Source: an uncultured Aquimarina sp. (GTDB taxonomy: Bacteria; Bacteroidota; Bacteroidia; Flavobacteriales; Flavobacteriaceae). From it: a stretch of 64,000 nt of DNA. The notes beneath the pieces were generated by a model that saw nothing but the letters and a program-made list of their open reading frames with translations, searched no databases and was not told the DNA's origin. The DNA lies in contig NZ_CANLYD010000017.1 in NCBI RefSeq assembly GCF_947495315.1, positions 90,598-154,597 on the forward strand. Reading direction: 5' to 3'. Made by a program: the position numbers and the translations under genes. Position 1 is the first letter of the stretch. Every line of letters starts with the position of its first letter. Shown in pieces: positions 32,963-42,449 of this stretch.

Positions 32963-34696
32963 ATGGAAACACAAACGCAAACAATAGAAAAAGAAACTAA
33001 AGAAACTACTGGTCATATGACAGGAGCAGAAGCTGTAATACATTGCCTGTTAGCAGAAGGTGTGGATCTCATTTATGGGTATCCTGGTGGAGCAATTATG
33101 CCGGTCTATGATGAACTTTATAAGTTTCAGGATAAATTACAGCATATACTTACTAGACATGAACAAGGAGCGACGCACGCTGCACAAGGATACGCCAGAA
33201 CAAGTGGCAAAGTCGGTGTAGCAATCGCAACATCCGGACCCGGAGCGACTAATTTCGTGACAGGAATAGCGGATGCCCAGATCGATTCTACACCTATGGT
33301 ATGTATCACAGGGCAAGTAGGTTCTCATTTGTTAGGGTCTGATGCTTTTCAGGAAACAGATATTATAGGAATTTCTACACCAATCACTAAATGGAATCAT
33401 CAAGTAACCAAAGCTGAAGATATTCCCTCTGTGTTGGCCAAAGCATTTTATATAGCACGTTCTGGTCGTCCCGGTCCTGTTTTAATCGATATAACAAAAG
33501 ATGCTCAGTTTGGTGAGCTTGATTTTAAATACGCAAAATGTAAGGGAGTAAGAAGCTATAAACCAGTTCCTGAAACCGATCCTAAAACATTACAGCAAGC
33601 TGCTAGTTTGATTAATAAGGCAAAAAAGCCAATGATTGTTTTTGGTCAAGGAGTTATTCTTGGCGAAGCGGAGGAAGAATTAAAGAACTTTATCGAAAAA
33701 ACCAGAATTCCATCAGCCTGGACAATTTTAGGATTATCAGCCTTGCCAACTGCCCACCCACTTAATGTGGGTATGGTGGGAATGCATGGTAATTATGGAC
33801 CTAATAAACTTACCAATGAATGCGACCTCTTGTTAGCGATAGGGATGCGTTTCGATGATCGTGTTACTGGTAATTTAGAAACGTATGCAAAACAGGCTAA
33901 AGTAATTCATTTTGAAATTGACCCTGCAGAAGTGAATAAGAATGTAAAGGCGGATGTAGCGGTTATGGGTGATGTAAAAAATACGCTGGCAGAAATACTT
34001 TCCAAGGTTGAGTCTAATAATCACGACGCTTGGTTACAGCAGTTTAAAGATTTTGATGTTATAGAATATGATAAGGTGATCAAAGAAGAGTTATATCCTT
34101 CTAAAGAAGGCCTTTCTATGGGAGAAGTACTTAGAGGTATTAATGAGGAAACAAAAGGAGATGCTGTTATTGTTTCTGATGTAGGACAGCACCAAATGAT
34201 CGCCTGTAGGTATGCAGAGTTTATAAAATCTAAAAGTAACGTGACTTCTGGAGGTTTAGGAACCATGGGATTTGCATTACCTGCTGCCATTGGAGCGAAA
34301 ATGGGAGCTCCAGAGAGAGAAGTTGTAGCTATTATTGGCGATGGTGGATATCAAATGACGATACAAGAACTGGGAACTATTTTTCAGACTAGAGTTCCTG
34401 TGAAGATTGTAGTGCTGAATAATGATTTCTTAGGAATGGTACGTCAGTGGCAACAATTGTTTTTTGATAAGCGATATGCATCTACAGAAATGGTGAATCC
34501 GGATTTTGTAATGATTGCAAAAGGATATCATATAGAAGCCAAAAAAGTAACAAAAAGAGAAGAATTACAAACCGCAATCAAAGAGATGATAGCTTCAAAA
34601 GAACCATATTTTTTAGAAGTATGTGTAGAAAAAGAAAATAATGTATTTCCGATGATACCAACAGGAGCATCGGTTTCGGATATAAGATTAGAGTAA
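32963..34696 (+). CDS. ilvB: acetolactate synthase large subunit
   Basis: 577 residues, three-domain thiamine-diphosphate enzyme. N-terminal GVDLIYGYPGGAIMPVYDEL with the catalytic Glu in TRHEQGATHAAQGYAR; central FAD/structural domain; C-terminal TPP-binding IIGDGGYQMTIQELGT and NNDFLGMVRQWQQLFF. It condenses two pyruvates, or pyruvate with 2-ketobutyrate, as the first common step of valine and isoleucine synthesis. The small regulatory subunit follows 51 bases downstream after another GTCATTC-type repeat. Confidence 0.96.
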   Translation: METQTQTIEKETKETTGHMTGAEAVIHCLLAEGVDLIYGYPGGAIMPVYDELYKFQDKLQHILTRHEQGATHAAQGYARTSGKVGVAIATSGPGATNFVTGIADAQIDSTPMVCITGQVGSHLLGSDAFQETDIIGISTPITKWNHQVTKAEDIPSVLAKAFYIARSGRPGPVLIDITKDAQFGELDFKYAKCKGVRSYKPVPETDPKTLQQAASLINKAKKPMIVFGQGVILGEAEEELKNFIEKTRIPSAWTILGLSALPTAHPLNVGMVGMHGNYGPNKLTNECDLLLAIGMRFDDRVTGNLETYAKQAKVIHFEIDPAEVNKNVKADVAVMGDVKNTLAEILSKVESNNHDAWLQQFKDFDVIEYDKVIKEELYPSKEGLSMGEVLRGINEETKGDAVIVSDVGQHQMIACRYAEFIKSKSNVTSGGLGTMGFALPAAIGAKMGAPEREVVAIIGDGGYQMTIQELGTIFQTRVPVKIVVLNNDFLGMVRQWQQLFFDKRYASTEMVNPDFVMIAKGYHIEAKKVTKREELQTAIKEMIASKEPYFLEVCVEKENNVFPMIPTGASVSDIRLE

Positions 34697-34747
34697 TAAG
34701 AAGGTTGTCATTCTGGCGTAGGCTAGAATCTATAAAACGATATAAAA

Positions 34748-35281
34748 ATGGAGAGAGAATGTTATACCATATCAGTATATACTGAAAATAATATAGGATT
34801 GTTGAATAGAATATCAGCAATCTTCCTGAAACGTCATATTAATTTAGATAGTATGACAGCATCGGTTTCAGAAATTAAAGATGTTTTTCGATTTACTATT
34901 GTAGTAAAAATAACCGAAGAGCAGGTTAAGAAATTAGTTGGTCAAATAGAAAAACAAATCGAGGTTATTAAAGCTTTTTATCATAAAGATGATGAAACGA
35001 TTTATCAGGAAACTGCCTTGTTTAAAGTAGCATCAAAACTTCTGTTTGAAGAAAGACAAATACAAAATGTTATAAAAGAAAGTAATTCAAACATCGTCAC
35101 GGTAACACCAGAGTTTTTTGTTTTGGAAAAAACAGGAAGACGAAAAGAGGTGGAAGAGTTGTATGATAAGTTAGAACCATATGGTTTAATGCAATTTGTA
35201 CGTTCCGGAAGAATTGCTGTTACAAAAGAAAAGATGCATATATCAAAAATAATAGAAAGTTTTGGAGTAGATACTGTGTAA
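34748..35281 (+). CDS. ilvN: acetolactate synthase small (regulatory) subunit
   Basis: 177 residues. The N-terminal ACT domain shows YTISVYTENNIGLLNRISAIF and LDSMTASVSEI, the site of valine feedback inhibition in this family; the C-terminal ALS_ss_C-like region has a VTPEFFVLEKTGR stretch. It binds IlvB and raises its activity. The gene is followed by 246 bases of repeat-rich DNA before ilvC. Confidence 0.94.
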   Translation: MERECYTISVYTENNIGLLNRISAIFLKRHINLDSMTASVSEIKDVFRFTIVVKITEEQVKKLVGQIEKQIEVIKAFYHKDDETIYQETALFKVASKLLFEERQIQNVIKESNSNIVTVTPEFFVLEKTGRRKEVEELYDKLEPYGLMQFVRSGRIAVTKEKMHISKIIESFGVDTV

Positions 35282-35297
35282 GGGATAGCAACGACAT

Positions 35298-35450
35298 CCT
35301 TTTCTACGTCAGTTCGAGTATCTGCCCTAGGCGGATGTATCGAGAACCAGTAGAAAAGATATAGTGAATAGCCCGACCCTGAGATGTCACACTGAGATGT
35401 TATACTGAGCTTGTCGAAGTATTGTCGAAGTGTAGTCGAAGGGATACACC
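35298..35450. repeat. intergenic repeat cluster between ilvN and ilvC
   Basis: An imperfect palindrome CTTTTCTAC...GTAGAAAAG (35298-35358) encloses GTCAGTTCGAGTA and TGTATCGAGAA. Behind it come CTGAGCTTGTCGAAG and further GTCGAAGT copies (about 35404-35442). These are dispersed repeat types that recur elsewhere in this window (39004, 51061, 60947, 63234). Confidence 0.6.
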
Positions 35451-35527
35451 AAAGAAAAGCAAACAACTAAAAATCAAAATTAAATAGATTTCCGTGTAAG
35501 CGGAAGTAACCACAAATTAAGAAGGAA

Positions 35528-37003
35528 ATGGCAAATTATTTTAATACGCTATCATTAAGAGATCAATTAACACAATTAGGAAAATGTAGATTTATGGACT
35601 CCTCTGAGTTTACAGACGGAGTTGAAGTACTTAAAGGAAAAAAAATAGTCATAGTAGGTTGCGGAGCGCAGGGACTGAATCAAGGATTGAATATGAGAGA
35701 TTCGGGATTGGATATTTCATATACACTTCGTGAAGCTGCTATCAAAGAAAAAAGACAATCATACAAGAACGCTACCGAGAATGGTTTTGCTGTGGGAACT
35801 TATGAAGAATTAGTCCCTAATGCAGATGTAGTGATCAATCTTACTCCAGACAAACAACATACTCAGGTAGTAAATACCGTGATGCCTTTAATGAAAAAGG
35901 GAGCAACATTATCATATTCGCACGGATTTAATATTGTAGAAGAAGGAATGCAGGTTAGAGAGGATCTTACTGTAATTATGGTAGCACCAAAATGTCCTGG
36001 TTCTGAGGTTAGAGAAGAGTATAAAAGAGGGTTTGGAGTACCAACGCTTATAGCAGTGCACCCGGAGAATGATCCTCAAGGTCACGGATTAGCTCAGGCA
36101 AAGGCTTATGCAGTAGGAACCGGTGGTGATAGAGCAGGAGTATTAGAGTCTTCTTTCGTTGCAGAAGTGAAATCCGATCTTATGGGTGAGCAAACAATTC
36201 TTTGCGGACTTTTACAGACGGGTTCTATTCTTTGTTTTGATAAGATGGTGGAAAAAGGAATTGATGCAGGATACGCTTCTAAATTAATTCAGTACGGATG
36301 GGAAACCATTACAGAAGGATTAAAATATGGAGGTATTACAAATATGATGGATAGATTATCAAATCCTTCGAAAATAAAAGCGTTTGAACTTTCTGAAGAG
36401 CTAAAAGATATTATGCGTCCATTATTTCAAAAGCATATGGATGACATTATCGGCGGTCATTTTTCTAAAACGATGATGGAAGATTGGGCAAATGATGATA
36501 AAAATCTATTGTCTTGGAGAGCGGCAACTGGTGAAACAGCATTTGAGAAAACCCCAGCAGGAGAGGTAGAGATTTCTGAACAGGAATTTTATGATAATGG
36601 AGTATTAATGGTCGCTATGGTAAGAGCAGGAGTAGAACTTGCATTTGAAGCAATGACTTCATCCGGTATTATCGAAGAATCGGCATATTATGAGTCTCTG
36701 CACGAAACTCCACTTATTGCCAATACGATTGCACGTAAGAAGTTATTCGAGATGAACAGAGTAATTTCGGATACTGCAGAGTATGGATGCTATTTGTTTG
36801 ATCATGCTTGTAAACCTTTATTAGGTGATTTCATGAAAAAGATCGATACGGATGTGATTGGTAAAGCTTATGATGAGGGTAAAAGTAATGGAGTTGATAA
36901 TGCAAAGTTAATTGAAGTAAATGCAGCTTTGAGAAATCACCCTATAGAAGTAGTAGGAGCAAGATTAAGAGCTTCTATGACGGCTATGAAGCCAATAGTG
37001 TAA
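35528..37003 (+). CDS. ilvC: ketol-acid reductoisomerase, long (class II) form
   Basis: 491 residues, about 150 longer than class I enzymes, matching the class II form with a duplicated C-terminal knotted domain. The Rossmann motif is VGCGAQGLNQGLNMRDSG, and acidic Mg-binding residues lie in the SDLMGEQTILCG region. It rearranges and reduces acetolactate or acetohydroxybutyrate with NADPH to the dihydroxy acids used by IlvD. The upstream gap is filled with repeats, yet the gene order suggests it is part of the same unit. It starts with an AGGA-like purine stretch 7 bases before ATG. Confidence 0.95.
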   Translation: MANYFNTLSLRDQLTQLGKCRFMDSSEFTDGVEVLKGKKIVIVGCGAQGLNQGLNMRDSGLDISYTLREAAIKEKRQSYKNATENGFAVGTYEELVPNADVVINLTPDKQHTQVVNTVMPLMKKGATLSYSHGFNIVEEGMQVREDLTVIMVAPKCPGSEVREEYKRGFGVPTLIAVHPENDPQGHGLAQAKAYAVGTGGDRAGVLESSFVAEVKSDLMGEQTILCGLLQTGSILCFDKMVEKGIDAGYASKLIQYGWETITEGLKYGGITNMMDRLSNPSKIKAFELSEELKDIMRPLFQKHMDDIIGGHFSKTMMEDWANDDKNLLSWRAATGETAFEKTPAGEVEISEQEFYDNGVLMVAMVRAGVELAFEAMTSSGIIEESAYYESLHETPLIANTIARKKLFEMNRVISDTAEYGCYLFDHACKPLLGDFMKKIDTDVIGKAYDEGKSNGVDNAKLIEVNAALRNHPIEVVGARLRASMTAMKPIV

Positions 37004-37144
37004 TTTAATAATTTATTTGTCTAGCTGGGTCTGTCGAAGTTTTTGAGATGTGTATTGTGTAATCTTTGATGGACTCAGACTAGAGAAATTGTTGATCACT
37101 TTTTTATATGCTATTTGTGGTGATTGTTTTAAAAGTCATATGAA

Positions 37145-37723
37145 ATGAATGATATTATTGTGGCTCATAAACCGGCCATTCATAATTTAATAGAAGAAAA
37201 GTCTCGTGAGATTGGTTTCACTATGTCGTCCGATCTTTATGTTGGGGCTTTGCTAAAAACATTAATATCTTCAAAACCTAAATCTAATATATTAGAATTA
37301 GGAACTGGTATAGGTTTATCATTGTCCTGGATGATTGACGGAATGGACTCAGAATCAACACTGATAACAATAGATAATGATCCAGCCTTAATAAGCATTG
37401 CTCAAGATTTTTTTGGTAATGATCGTAGAGTTTCCATTGTTTGTGAAGATGGAACAAAATGGTTGCGAGCATATAAAGGAAAGAAATTTGATTTGGTTTT
37501 TGCTGATGCGTGGCCAGGTAAATATAGTGAGATAGATGAAGTACTGGAATTGATCAGAATTGGTGGTTTTTATGTGGTTGACGACATGAATACTCAGGAA
37601 AATTGGCCCGATGGACATCAGAAAAATGTAGATCAATTAATAGGATACTTAGAAGGAAGAGAAGATATTTTTTTGACTAAAATGAATTGGTCTACTGGAG
37701 TAATTATAGCAGTAAAAAAGTAA
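37145..37723 (+). CDS. class I SAM-dependent methyltransferase, O-methyltransferase-like
   Basis: 192 residues. Motif I is ILELGTGIGLSLSWMIDGM; then LITIDNDPALISIAQDFF (acidic residue for the SAM ribose), DLVFADAWPGKYSE and GGFYVVDDM. The overall plan resembles small catechol-type O-methyltransferases. It lies between ilvC and ilvA and ends 8 bases before the ilvA start, so it is co-transcribed with isoleucine genes although no methylation step exists in that pathway. The substrate is unknown. Confidence 0.85.
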   Translation: MNDIIVAHKPAIHNLIEEKSREIGFTMSSDLYVGALLKTLISSKPKSNILELGTGIGLSLSWMIDGMDSESTLITIDNDPALISIAQDFFGNDRRVSIVCEDGTKWLRAYKGKKFDLVFADAWPGKYSEIDEVLELIRIGGFYVVDDMNTQENWPDGHQKNVDQLIGYLEGREDIFLTKMNWSTGVIIAVKK

Positions 37724-37731
37724 TAAGAAAG

Positions 37732-38997
37732 ATGAATACAGAAGTAACTACATATTTTCCGGAATTAGAAAATATACAAAAGGCAGCCTCTACGATAAAA
37801 GAGGTGTCTATGGTTACTCCTTTAATGAATAGTATTCGTTATTCTAGAATGTACGATGCTAATGTGCTATTGAAAAGAGAAGACCTTCAGCGAGTTAGAT
37901 CATACAAAATAAGAGGTGCTTTTAATAAGATTAGTTCTCTCACTAAAGAGCAATTGGCTAAAGGTGTTGTATGTGCCAGTGCAGGAAATCATGCACAAGG
38001 CGTAGCTTTTGCTTGCCATCATTTAGGAATACAGGGTACTATTTACATGCCATCTGTAACACCAAAACAAAAGGTAGAACAGACACAAATGTTTGGTGGA
38101 GAATATGTGAAAATTGTTCTGGAAGGAGATACCTTTGATGATGCATCCAGAGCGGCAAAAGAATTATGCATTAAAGAAGAAAAAACCTTTGTGCATCCGT
38201 TTGATGACCCTAAAACCATAGAAGGACAAGGAACGATAGGATTGGAAGTTTTTAAGCAAACTGATGATCCGATTGATTACATTTTTGTAGCTATTGGAGG
38301 AGGAGGTCTCGCTTCGGGATTATGTGGAGCAATGAAAGCACTATCTCCCAAAACTAAAATCATTGGCGTAGAACCCAAAGGAGCGCCTTCTATGTTGACT
38401 TCAATTCAGCGAAATAAAAATACAGAGATTTTTGATATCGATAAGTTTATTGATGGAGCGGCGGTGCAAAAAGTTGGAGATTTAAACTTTGATATTTGTA
38501 AATCTCATTTGTCTGATATGATCACAGTACCGGAAGGATTGGTGTGTCAAACTATTTTAGATTTGTATAATAGAGACGCTATTGTGGTCGAACCAGCAGG
38601 AGCATTGACACTGGCAGCGTTAGCGTTCTATAAAGATAAAATAAAAGGTAAAAATGTGGTTTGTATTGTTAGTGGAAGCAATAATGATATCACTCGTACT
38701 GCGGAAATTAAAGAACGAGCATTGCTATTTGCAGATCTGAAGCATTATTTTATCGTTCGTTTTCCACAAAGAGCGGGAGCTCTGAAACAGTTTGTAGGAG
38801 AAATTTTAGGCCCAAATGACGATATTACACATTTTGAGTATTCTAAAAAATCAAGCAGAGAAAATGGTCCTGCTGTTGTTGGTATAGAACTTAAAGATAA
38901 AAATGACCTACAGCCACTTATTTCTAGAATGAAGAAACATAACTTCTTTGGAGATTATCTTAATGATAAACCTGATTTATTTCAGTTTTTGGTGTAA
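37732..38997 (+). CDS. ilvA: threonine dehydratase (threonine ammonia-lyase)
   Basis: 421 residues from ATG 37732. An upstream in-frame ATG at 37687 lies inside the methyltransferase gene and is not favoured. PLP-binding Lys59 is in RVRSYKIRGAF, the Gly-rich phosphate loop is IGGGGLASGLCG, and GSNNDITR is typical. The C-terminal part has one ACT-like regulatory domain (RFPQRAGALKQFVGEILG) rather than two, as in shorter biosynthetic forms. It makes 2-ketobutyrate from threonine, committing carbon to isoleucine. It is the last gene of the ilv unit. Confidence 0.94.
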   Translation: MNTEVTTYFPELENIQKAASTIKEVSMVTPLMNSIRYSRMYDANVLLKREDLQRVRSYKIRGAFNKISSLTKEQLAKGVVCASAGNHAQGVAFACHHLGIQGTIYMPSVTPKQKVEQTQMFGGEYVKIVLEGDTFDDASRAAKELCIKEEKTFVHPFDDPKTIEGQGTIGLEVFKQTDDPIDYIFVAIGGGGLASGLCGAMKALSPKTKIIGVEPKGAPSMLTSIQRNKNTEIFDIDKFIDGAAVQKVGDLNFDICKSHLSDMITVPEGLVCQTILDLYNRDAIVVEPAGALTLAALAFYKDKIKGKNVVCIVSGSNNDITRTAEIKERALLFADLKHYFIVRFPQRAGALKQFVGEILGPNDDITHFEYSKKSSRENGPAVVGIELKDKNDLQPLISRMKKHNFFGDYLNDKPDLFQFLV

Positions 38998-39003
38998 ACC
39001 GGT

Positions 39004-39076
39004 CTTCGGCTTCGCTCAGTCCTCCGATATAGACGAATCTTGAGCGCACTTAGTCGAACCCTGAGCGTAGCCGAAG
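39004..39076. repeat. imperfect inverted repeat between convergent genes
   Basis: CTTCGGCTTCGCTCAG (39004-39019) pairs with CTGAGCGTAGCCGAAG (39061-39076). This GC-rich element sits between the ends of ilvA and the haem lipoprotein gene and may serve as a bidirectional terminator. It belongs to the TCGAAG/CTGAGC family of dispersed repeats. Confidence 0.6.
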
Positions 39077-39094
39077 GGTTGACTTTTTAGATAA

Positions 39095-39487
39095 TTATTG
39101 TTCCAGAAGTCCATCTGCAATCCAATCTTCTACAATATCGATGGTTACTTGAGGAAGTCTTCCTCCTTCTTCTAGTGGGGGCATTACACTGTTAATACCC
39201 ATTGTAGCGATTCTATTAAATAAGCCTCGATTATTTACAGCATCTACAACCTGATCATATGTCAATAACATCATAATTGCTCCTTGATCTAAAGGATCTC
39301 CATGACACTCGATACAATTACTATCTATTATTGTTTTAACGTGAGCGGTATAGGTAGAGGTTTGTCCAGGAATTGGATCTGGATCTACAATGACTTCAGG
39401 TTCTGTAGGACTATCATCACTGCCACCGCAGCTTAATAAAACAATTGTAAATAATGATAATAATAGTAGTGTTGTTGGGGATTTCAT
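39095..39487 (-). CDS. c-type haem lipoprotein
   Basis: 130 residues from the ATG at 39487; a longer frame upstream is not favoured because the signal peptide begins here. Lipoprotein signal MKSPTT...LLSC with lipid-attachment Cys20, then an acidic/Pro-rich spacer. The single haem-binding motif is CIECHG (Cys58, Cys61, His62), with a possible axial Met in SVMPPLEEGG. Probably an outer- or periplasmic-face membrane-anchored cytochrome c-like protein. Electron partner unknown. Confidence 0.85.
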   Translation of the reverse strand: MKSPTTLLLLSLFTIVLLSCGGSDDSPTEPEVIVDPDPIPGQTSTYTAHVKTIIDSNCIECHGDPLDQGAIMMLLTYDQVVDAVNNRGLFNRIATMGINSVMPPLEEGGRLPQVTIDIVEDWIADGLLEQ

Positions 39488-39579
39488 AGCTTTTTTATTT
39501 TTTTCTTCAATATAGCAAATATTCATTGGAATGCGTAAGATGCTTATTTCACAACTATAACGCAAAGATCATTGATAAA

Positions 39580-40122
39580 TTATAGTGCTAGCTGAACATT
39601 GTATTCCTTTAATAGTTCCAGATGATCTTCAAGTTTAAATTCTGAAGCTTTAAACCGATCTCTTCTGGCTTTAACATCTTCTTTTCGAATGATACTTCGT
39701 ACAAAACGACGCACAGCTGTTTCATTTTCTAAAACCAGTCCGGGAACCGCTACGCTTTTTCCTTCATCGTTTTTAGCAACCATAGTAAAATAGCTCGAAT
39801 TGCAATGCTTCACTTTACCGGTCATTATATTTTCGGACTCTACCCGAACTCCAACTACCATAGAAGTGTGACCAACATTGTTTACAGACGCTTTCATAGT
39901 TACCAGTTCACCGACTTCGATAGGTTTTAGAAAGTCTACCTTATCTACACTGGCTGTGACGCAATAAGCTTCAGAATGTTTAGATGCACAGGCGAATGCA
40001 ATCTGATCCATAAGCGATAAGATATATCCTCCATGGATTTTTCCACTAAAGTTAGAATGTGACGGAAGCATTAATTCTGAAATCACTACTCTGGATTGTC
40101 TACCGGTTTTATATTTTTTCAT
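39580..40122 (-). CDS. acyl-CoA thioesterase, hotdog fold
   Basis: 180 residues. The hotdog pattern NFSGKIHGGYILSLMDQIAF, then VTASVDKVDFLKPIEVGE and GHTSMVVGVRV matches the YciA/ACOT branch that hydrolyses acyl-CoA to free acid and CoA. The C-terminal 50 residues are basic and helical. It lies between the cytochrome lipoprotein and a small membrane protein, with no operon partner of related function. Confidence 0.88.
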   Translation of the reverse strand: MKKYKTGRQSRVVISELMLPSHSNFSGKIHGGYILSLMDQIAFACASKHSEAYCVTASVDKVDFLKPIEVGELVTMKASVNNVGHTSMVVGVRVESENIMTGKVKHCNSSYFTMVAKNDEGKSVAVPGLVLENETAVRRFVRSIIRKEDVKARRDRFKASEFKLEDHLELLKEYNVQLAL

Positions 40123-40137
40123 GAACTAATTTCTTTA

Positions 40138-40503
40138 TTATTTTCTAAAATGTGGTGATTCTTCTTCTTCCACATCTATGACAAAATACTTAGAATCTCC
40201 TAACCAGGAAATCGTTGCAAAGCGTTCTTTGTATTTTAGTTTTACATATCTCCCTTGGAATTCTTCTAGCTTTTTGATGACTTCTTTGTTTTTACCTTCA
40301 ACAGAAAAGCTAAATATCTGAGCTCCCGAAATCCCTTGACTGATTTCTCCTTCCCAAGTTTTAAACATCACACCTTTATTACTAAATTTAATGAGTTCTC
40401 CACTTCTCACACCTTCACTATACGTAGCAAAATATACGGTGGCATACCAAATGGCAAAAAGCAACGTAATGGCTAAAATTATCAAGGCTAATATTTTTTT
40501 CAT
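40138..40503 (-). CDS. conserved small membrane-anchored protein
   Basis: 121 residues: one N-terminal membrane helix (ILALIILAITLLFAIWYA), then a beta-rich domain with FATYSEGVRSGELIKFSNKG, FKTWEGEISQG and VKLKYKERFATISWLGDSKY. I recall homologues in many Flavobacteriaceae that carry a misleading 6-phosphogluconate dehydrogenase label; nothing here looks like a dehydrogenase. Function unknown. Confidence 0.75.
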   Translation of the reverse strand: MKKILALIILAITLLFAIWYATVYFATYSEGVRSGELIKFSNKGVMFKTWEGEISQGISGAQIFSFSVEGKNKEVIKKLEEFQGRYVKLKYKERFATISWLGDSKYFVIDVEEEESPHFRK

Positions 40504-40522
40504 ACGTACTTAGTTGATGTTT

Positions 40523-41683
40523 TTAGAAAGCTTCATATACTTTGGTTACAAATTCGTCAATTTGGCTGGGTTCTAACCATCTAGTTACGATGACCAGATT
40601 TTGTTTTTGATCAATAACAATAAAATTACCACCAAAACCTGCAGCATAGAATAGATGTTCTGGTAAACCTTGCCAATGGCGCGTCCCTTTTTGATTTAAC
40701 CACCACATAAATCCATAATTTGGATTAGCATCAGAAGGTTTGGTAGCTTCTGTTATCCAGTTTTCAGAAATCAACTGCTGATTTTTCCATGTTCCATTAT
40801 TCATAAACAATAACCCAAAACGTGCTTGATCTTTGGTGTTTATAAATAATCCTCCTCCAGAATGTCCACCACCACTTACAGATTGCATTTTAGTGCCATC
40901 AATAGTACCCCAGGAATTATCATAACCGTACCATCGCCAGGTTGTCGACGCTCCGATTGGATCCATAATTTTTTCTTTAAGAACTTGTGGTAAGGGCTTC
41001 CTCCAAACATTTAGAAGAGAATACGCCAATACATTTACCCGAACATCATTATACTCGAAAACAGTTCCAGGTTCGTTTAATTTCCTGAATTTCCAATCGT
41101 TGATGCCTCCTTCTTTTGGCGGACGATCAGCCCAATCATATCCTCCCCATAATTGTCCTGACCAATCCGAAGATTGTGTCAACAAGTGACGCCAGTTTAT
41201 TTTTTTATTATGGGCACCATCATAGGTGTGATCCCAGACATAATTATACGCAAAATCATCTACAGAATTGATTAGTTTTTCGTCAATGGCTAATCCAGCA
41301 ACAGTTGATAAATAACTTTTAGTGACACTAAAAGTCATATCCACACGATCTATTTCACCCCATTTGGCAATGATATATCCATCTTTTAGAATCAAACCTG
41401 CGGGAGCACCTCTTTTTTTAGTGGGGCCTAATATTTTATGATAAGGCTCTCTTGCAAAACCTTTTAGTATGGCTTGGCGTAAATCCTTAGATCCGGAATA
41501 TTCATTGTCTTTGGCATATTGGACAGCTTCGTTAAGTTTGGTGGTATTTATCTTAAACTCTGAAGGGGTCTTTTCTTCCCAGTTTCCACGTTCCGGGAAA
41601 TAGGTTTGTTGGGCATTTGCAAAATGAAAAGCAATTCCAAAAATGAATAGTAATATGTGTGTTTTTAAAAATTGGTTTTTCAT
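40523..41683 (-). CDS. secreted serine hydrolase of the beta-lactamase (class C/PBP-like) family
   Basis: 386 residues with a signal peptide (cleavage near FANAQQ). The Ser-x-x-Lys motif is Ser119-Lys122 in TFSVTKSYLS; the Tyr-x-Asn-like element is FEYNDVRVN; the third box is represented by GGGHSGGGLF. Such proteins hydrolyse esters, D-amino-acid peptides or beta-lactams; the substrate cannot be read from sequence. It is periplasmic or secreted. It lies 4 bases downstream (in transcription order) of a small membrane protein gene, so the two may share a transcript. Confidence 0.88.
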   Translation of the reverse strand: MKNQFLKTHILLFIFGIAFHFANAQQTYFPERGNWEEKTPSEFKINTTKLNEAVQYAKDNEYSGSKDLRQAILKGFAREPYHKILGPTKKRGAPAGLILKDGYIIAKWGEIDRVDMTFSVTKSYLSTVAGLAIDEKLINSVDDFAYNYVWDHTYDGAHNKKINWRHLLTQSSDWSGQLWGGYDWADRPPKEGGINDWKFRKLNEPGTVFEYNDVRVNVLAYSLLNVWRKPLPQVLKEKIMDPIGASTTWRWYGYDNSWGTIDGTKMQSVSGGGHSGGGLFINTKDQARFGLLFMNNGTWKNQQLISENWITEATKPSDANPNYGFMWWLNQKGTRHWQGLPEHLFYAAGFGGNFIVIDQKQNLVIVTRWLEPSQIDEFVTKVYEAF

Positions 41684-41687
41684 TTTA

Positions 41688-42035
41688 TTAGTTTTGAGTA
41701 ATCATTTTATTTTTAACTACTTTTCTTACAGTCATCAGAAAACCTATAGCAAATAATAGAGCTCCTAAAAATGAACCTATTTGAAATATGTACAATATAG
41801 TTGCATACTGCTCCGCTCCTAAAAATACATAAAATGCTATTGAAGAACTAGATAGGATGGTGCATAGTGTCATTAATAAACTACCTATCAATAATAGAAT
41901 TCTTTCTACACTAGAACCCATTTTTCGATAGAAATATATACAAACTACAAAAATAAAAATTTGAGTAATTGAACTAAAAACTCCTATGATGAGATATTTT
42001 ATAATTTCTAAAAAATCAGGATATGCTTGTTCCAT
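41688..42035 (-). CDS. small four-helix membrane protein (paralogue of the neighbour at 42060)
   Basis: 115 residues, four hydrophobic segments (for example IFIFVVCIYFYRKMG and ILLLIGSLLMTLCTILSS). It aligns by eye along its whole length with the next upstream gene: Y-x-x-K-M-x-S, ILxLIG, IGSxLFxxGxxxxxxxVxK. So it is a tandem duplicate. No known function. Confidence 0.7.
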   Translation of the reverse strand: MEQAYPDFLEIIKYLIIGVFSSITQIFIFVVCIYFYRKMGSSVERILLLIGSLLMTLCTILSSSSIAFYVFLGAEQYATILYIFQIGSFLGALLFAIGFLMTVRKVVKNKMITQN

Positions 42036-42059
42036 GGATCTGTAGTTTGTACTATTGAT

Positions 42060-42449
42060 TTATGATGTGGTATCTTCTGTAACATTGTTGATAATTGTTC
42101 CTGTTAATGATTTTGTTTTTATCACTCTTTTTATCAACAGGAATGTTCCTGCTACAAATAACATGGAACCTATAAAAGAAAGAATATTAATTCCAGAAAG
42201 AATATATGAATAGGTCATATGTTCCCAGGTTTCGTCCATAAACATTACAAATAATAGTGTATTAACGATGATAGATAATAAAATAATGATATTACCAATA
42301 AGAATGAGAATGCCTTCAGTTTTGGATTTCATTTTATTTAGATAATAAATCGCTATTCCGATAAATAACAATGTTGGTATACAAAAAAACAAAAGGCGTA
42401 AGACCTGTATGATAATCATTCCGCCGTTATTGGTATCAAGTGTTTCCAT
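42060..42449 (-). CDS. small four-helix membrane protein
   Basis: 129 residues with four hydrophobic segments (LLFFCIPTLLFIGIAIYYL, then ILILIGNIIILLSIIVNTL). It is paralogous to the downstream gene and ends in a short polar tail. The rmuC stop lies directly against its start, so the genes rmuC, this one and the next may be one transcript. Function unknown. Confidence 0.7.
   Translation of the reverse strand: METLDTNNGGMIIIQVLRLLFFCIPTLLFIGIAIYYLNKMKSKTEGILILIGNIIILLSIIVNTLLFVMFMDETWEHMTYSYILSGINILSFIGSMLFVAGTFLLIKRVIKTKSLTGTIINNVTEDTTS

Noticed and set aside
37687..37731. Upstream ATG for ilvA
   Set aside because: It lies within the 3' end of the methyltransferase gene, and the added residues are not typical for the family; ATG 37732 directly follows that gene.
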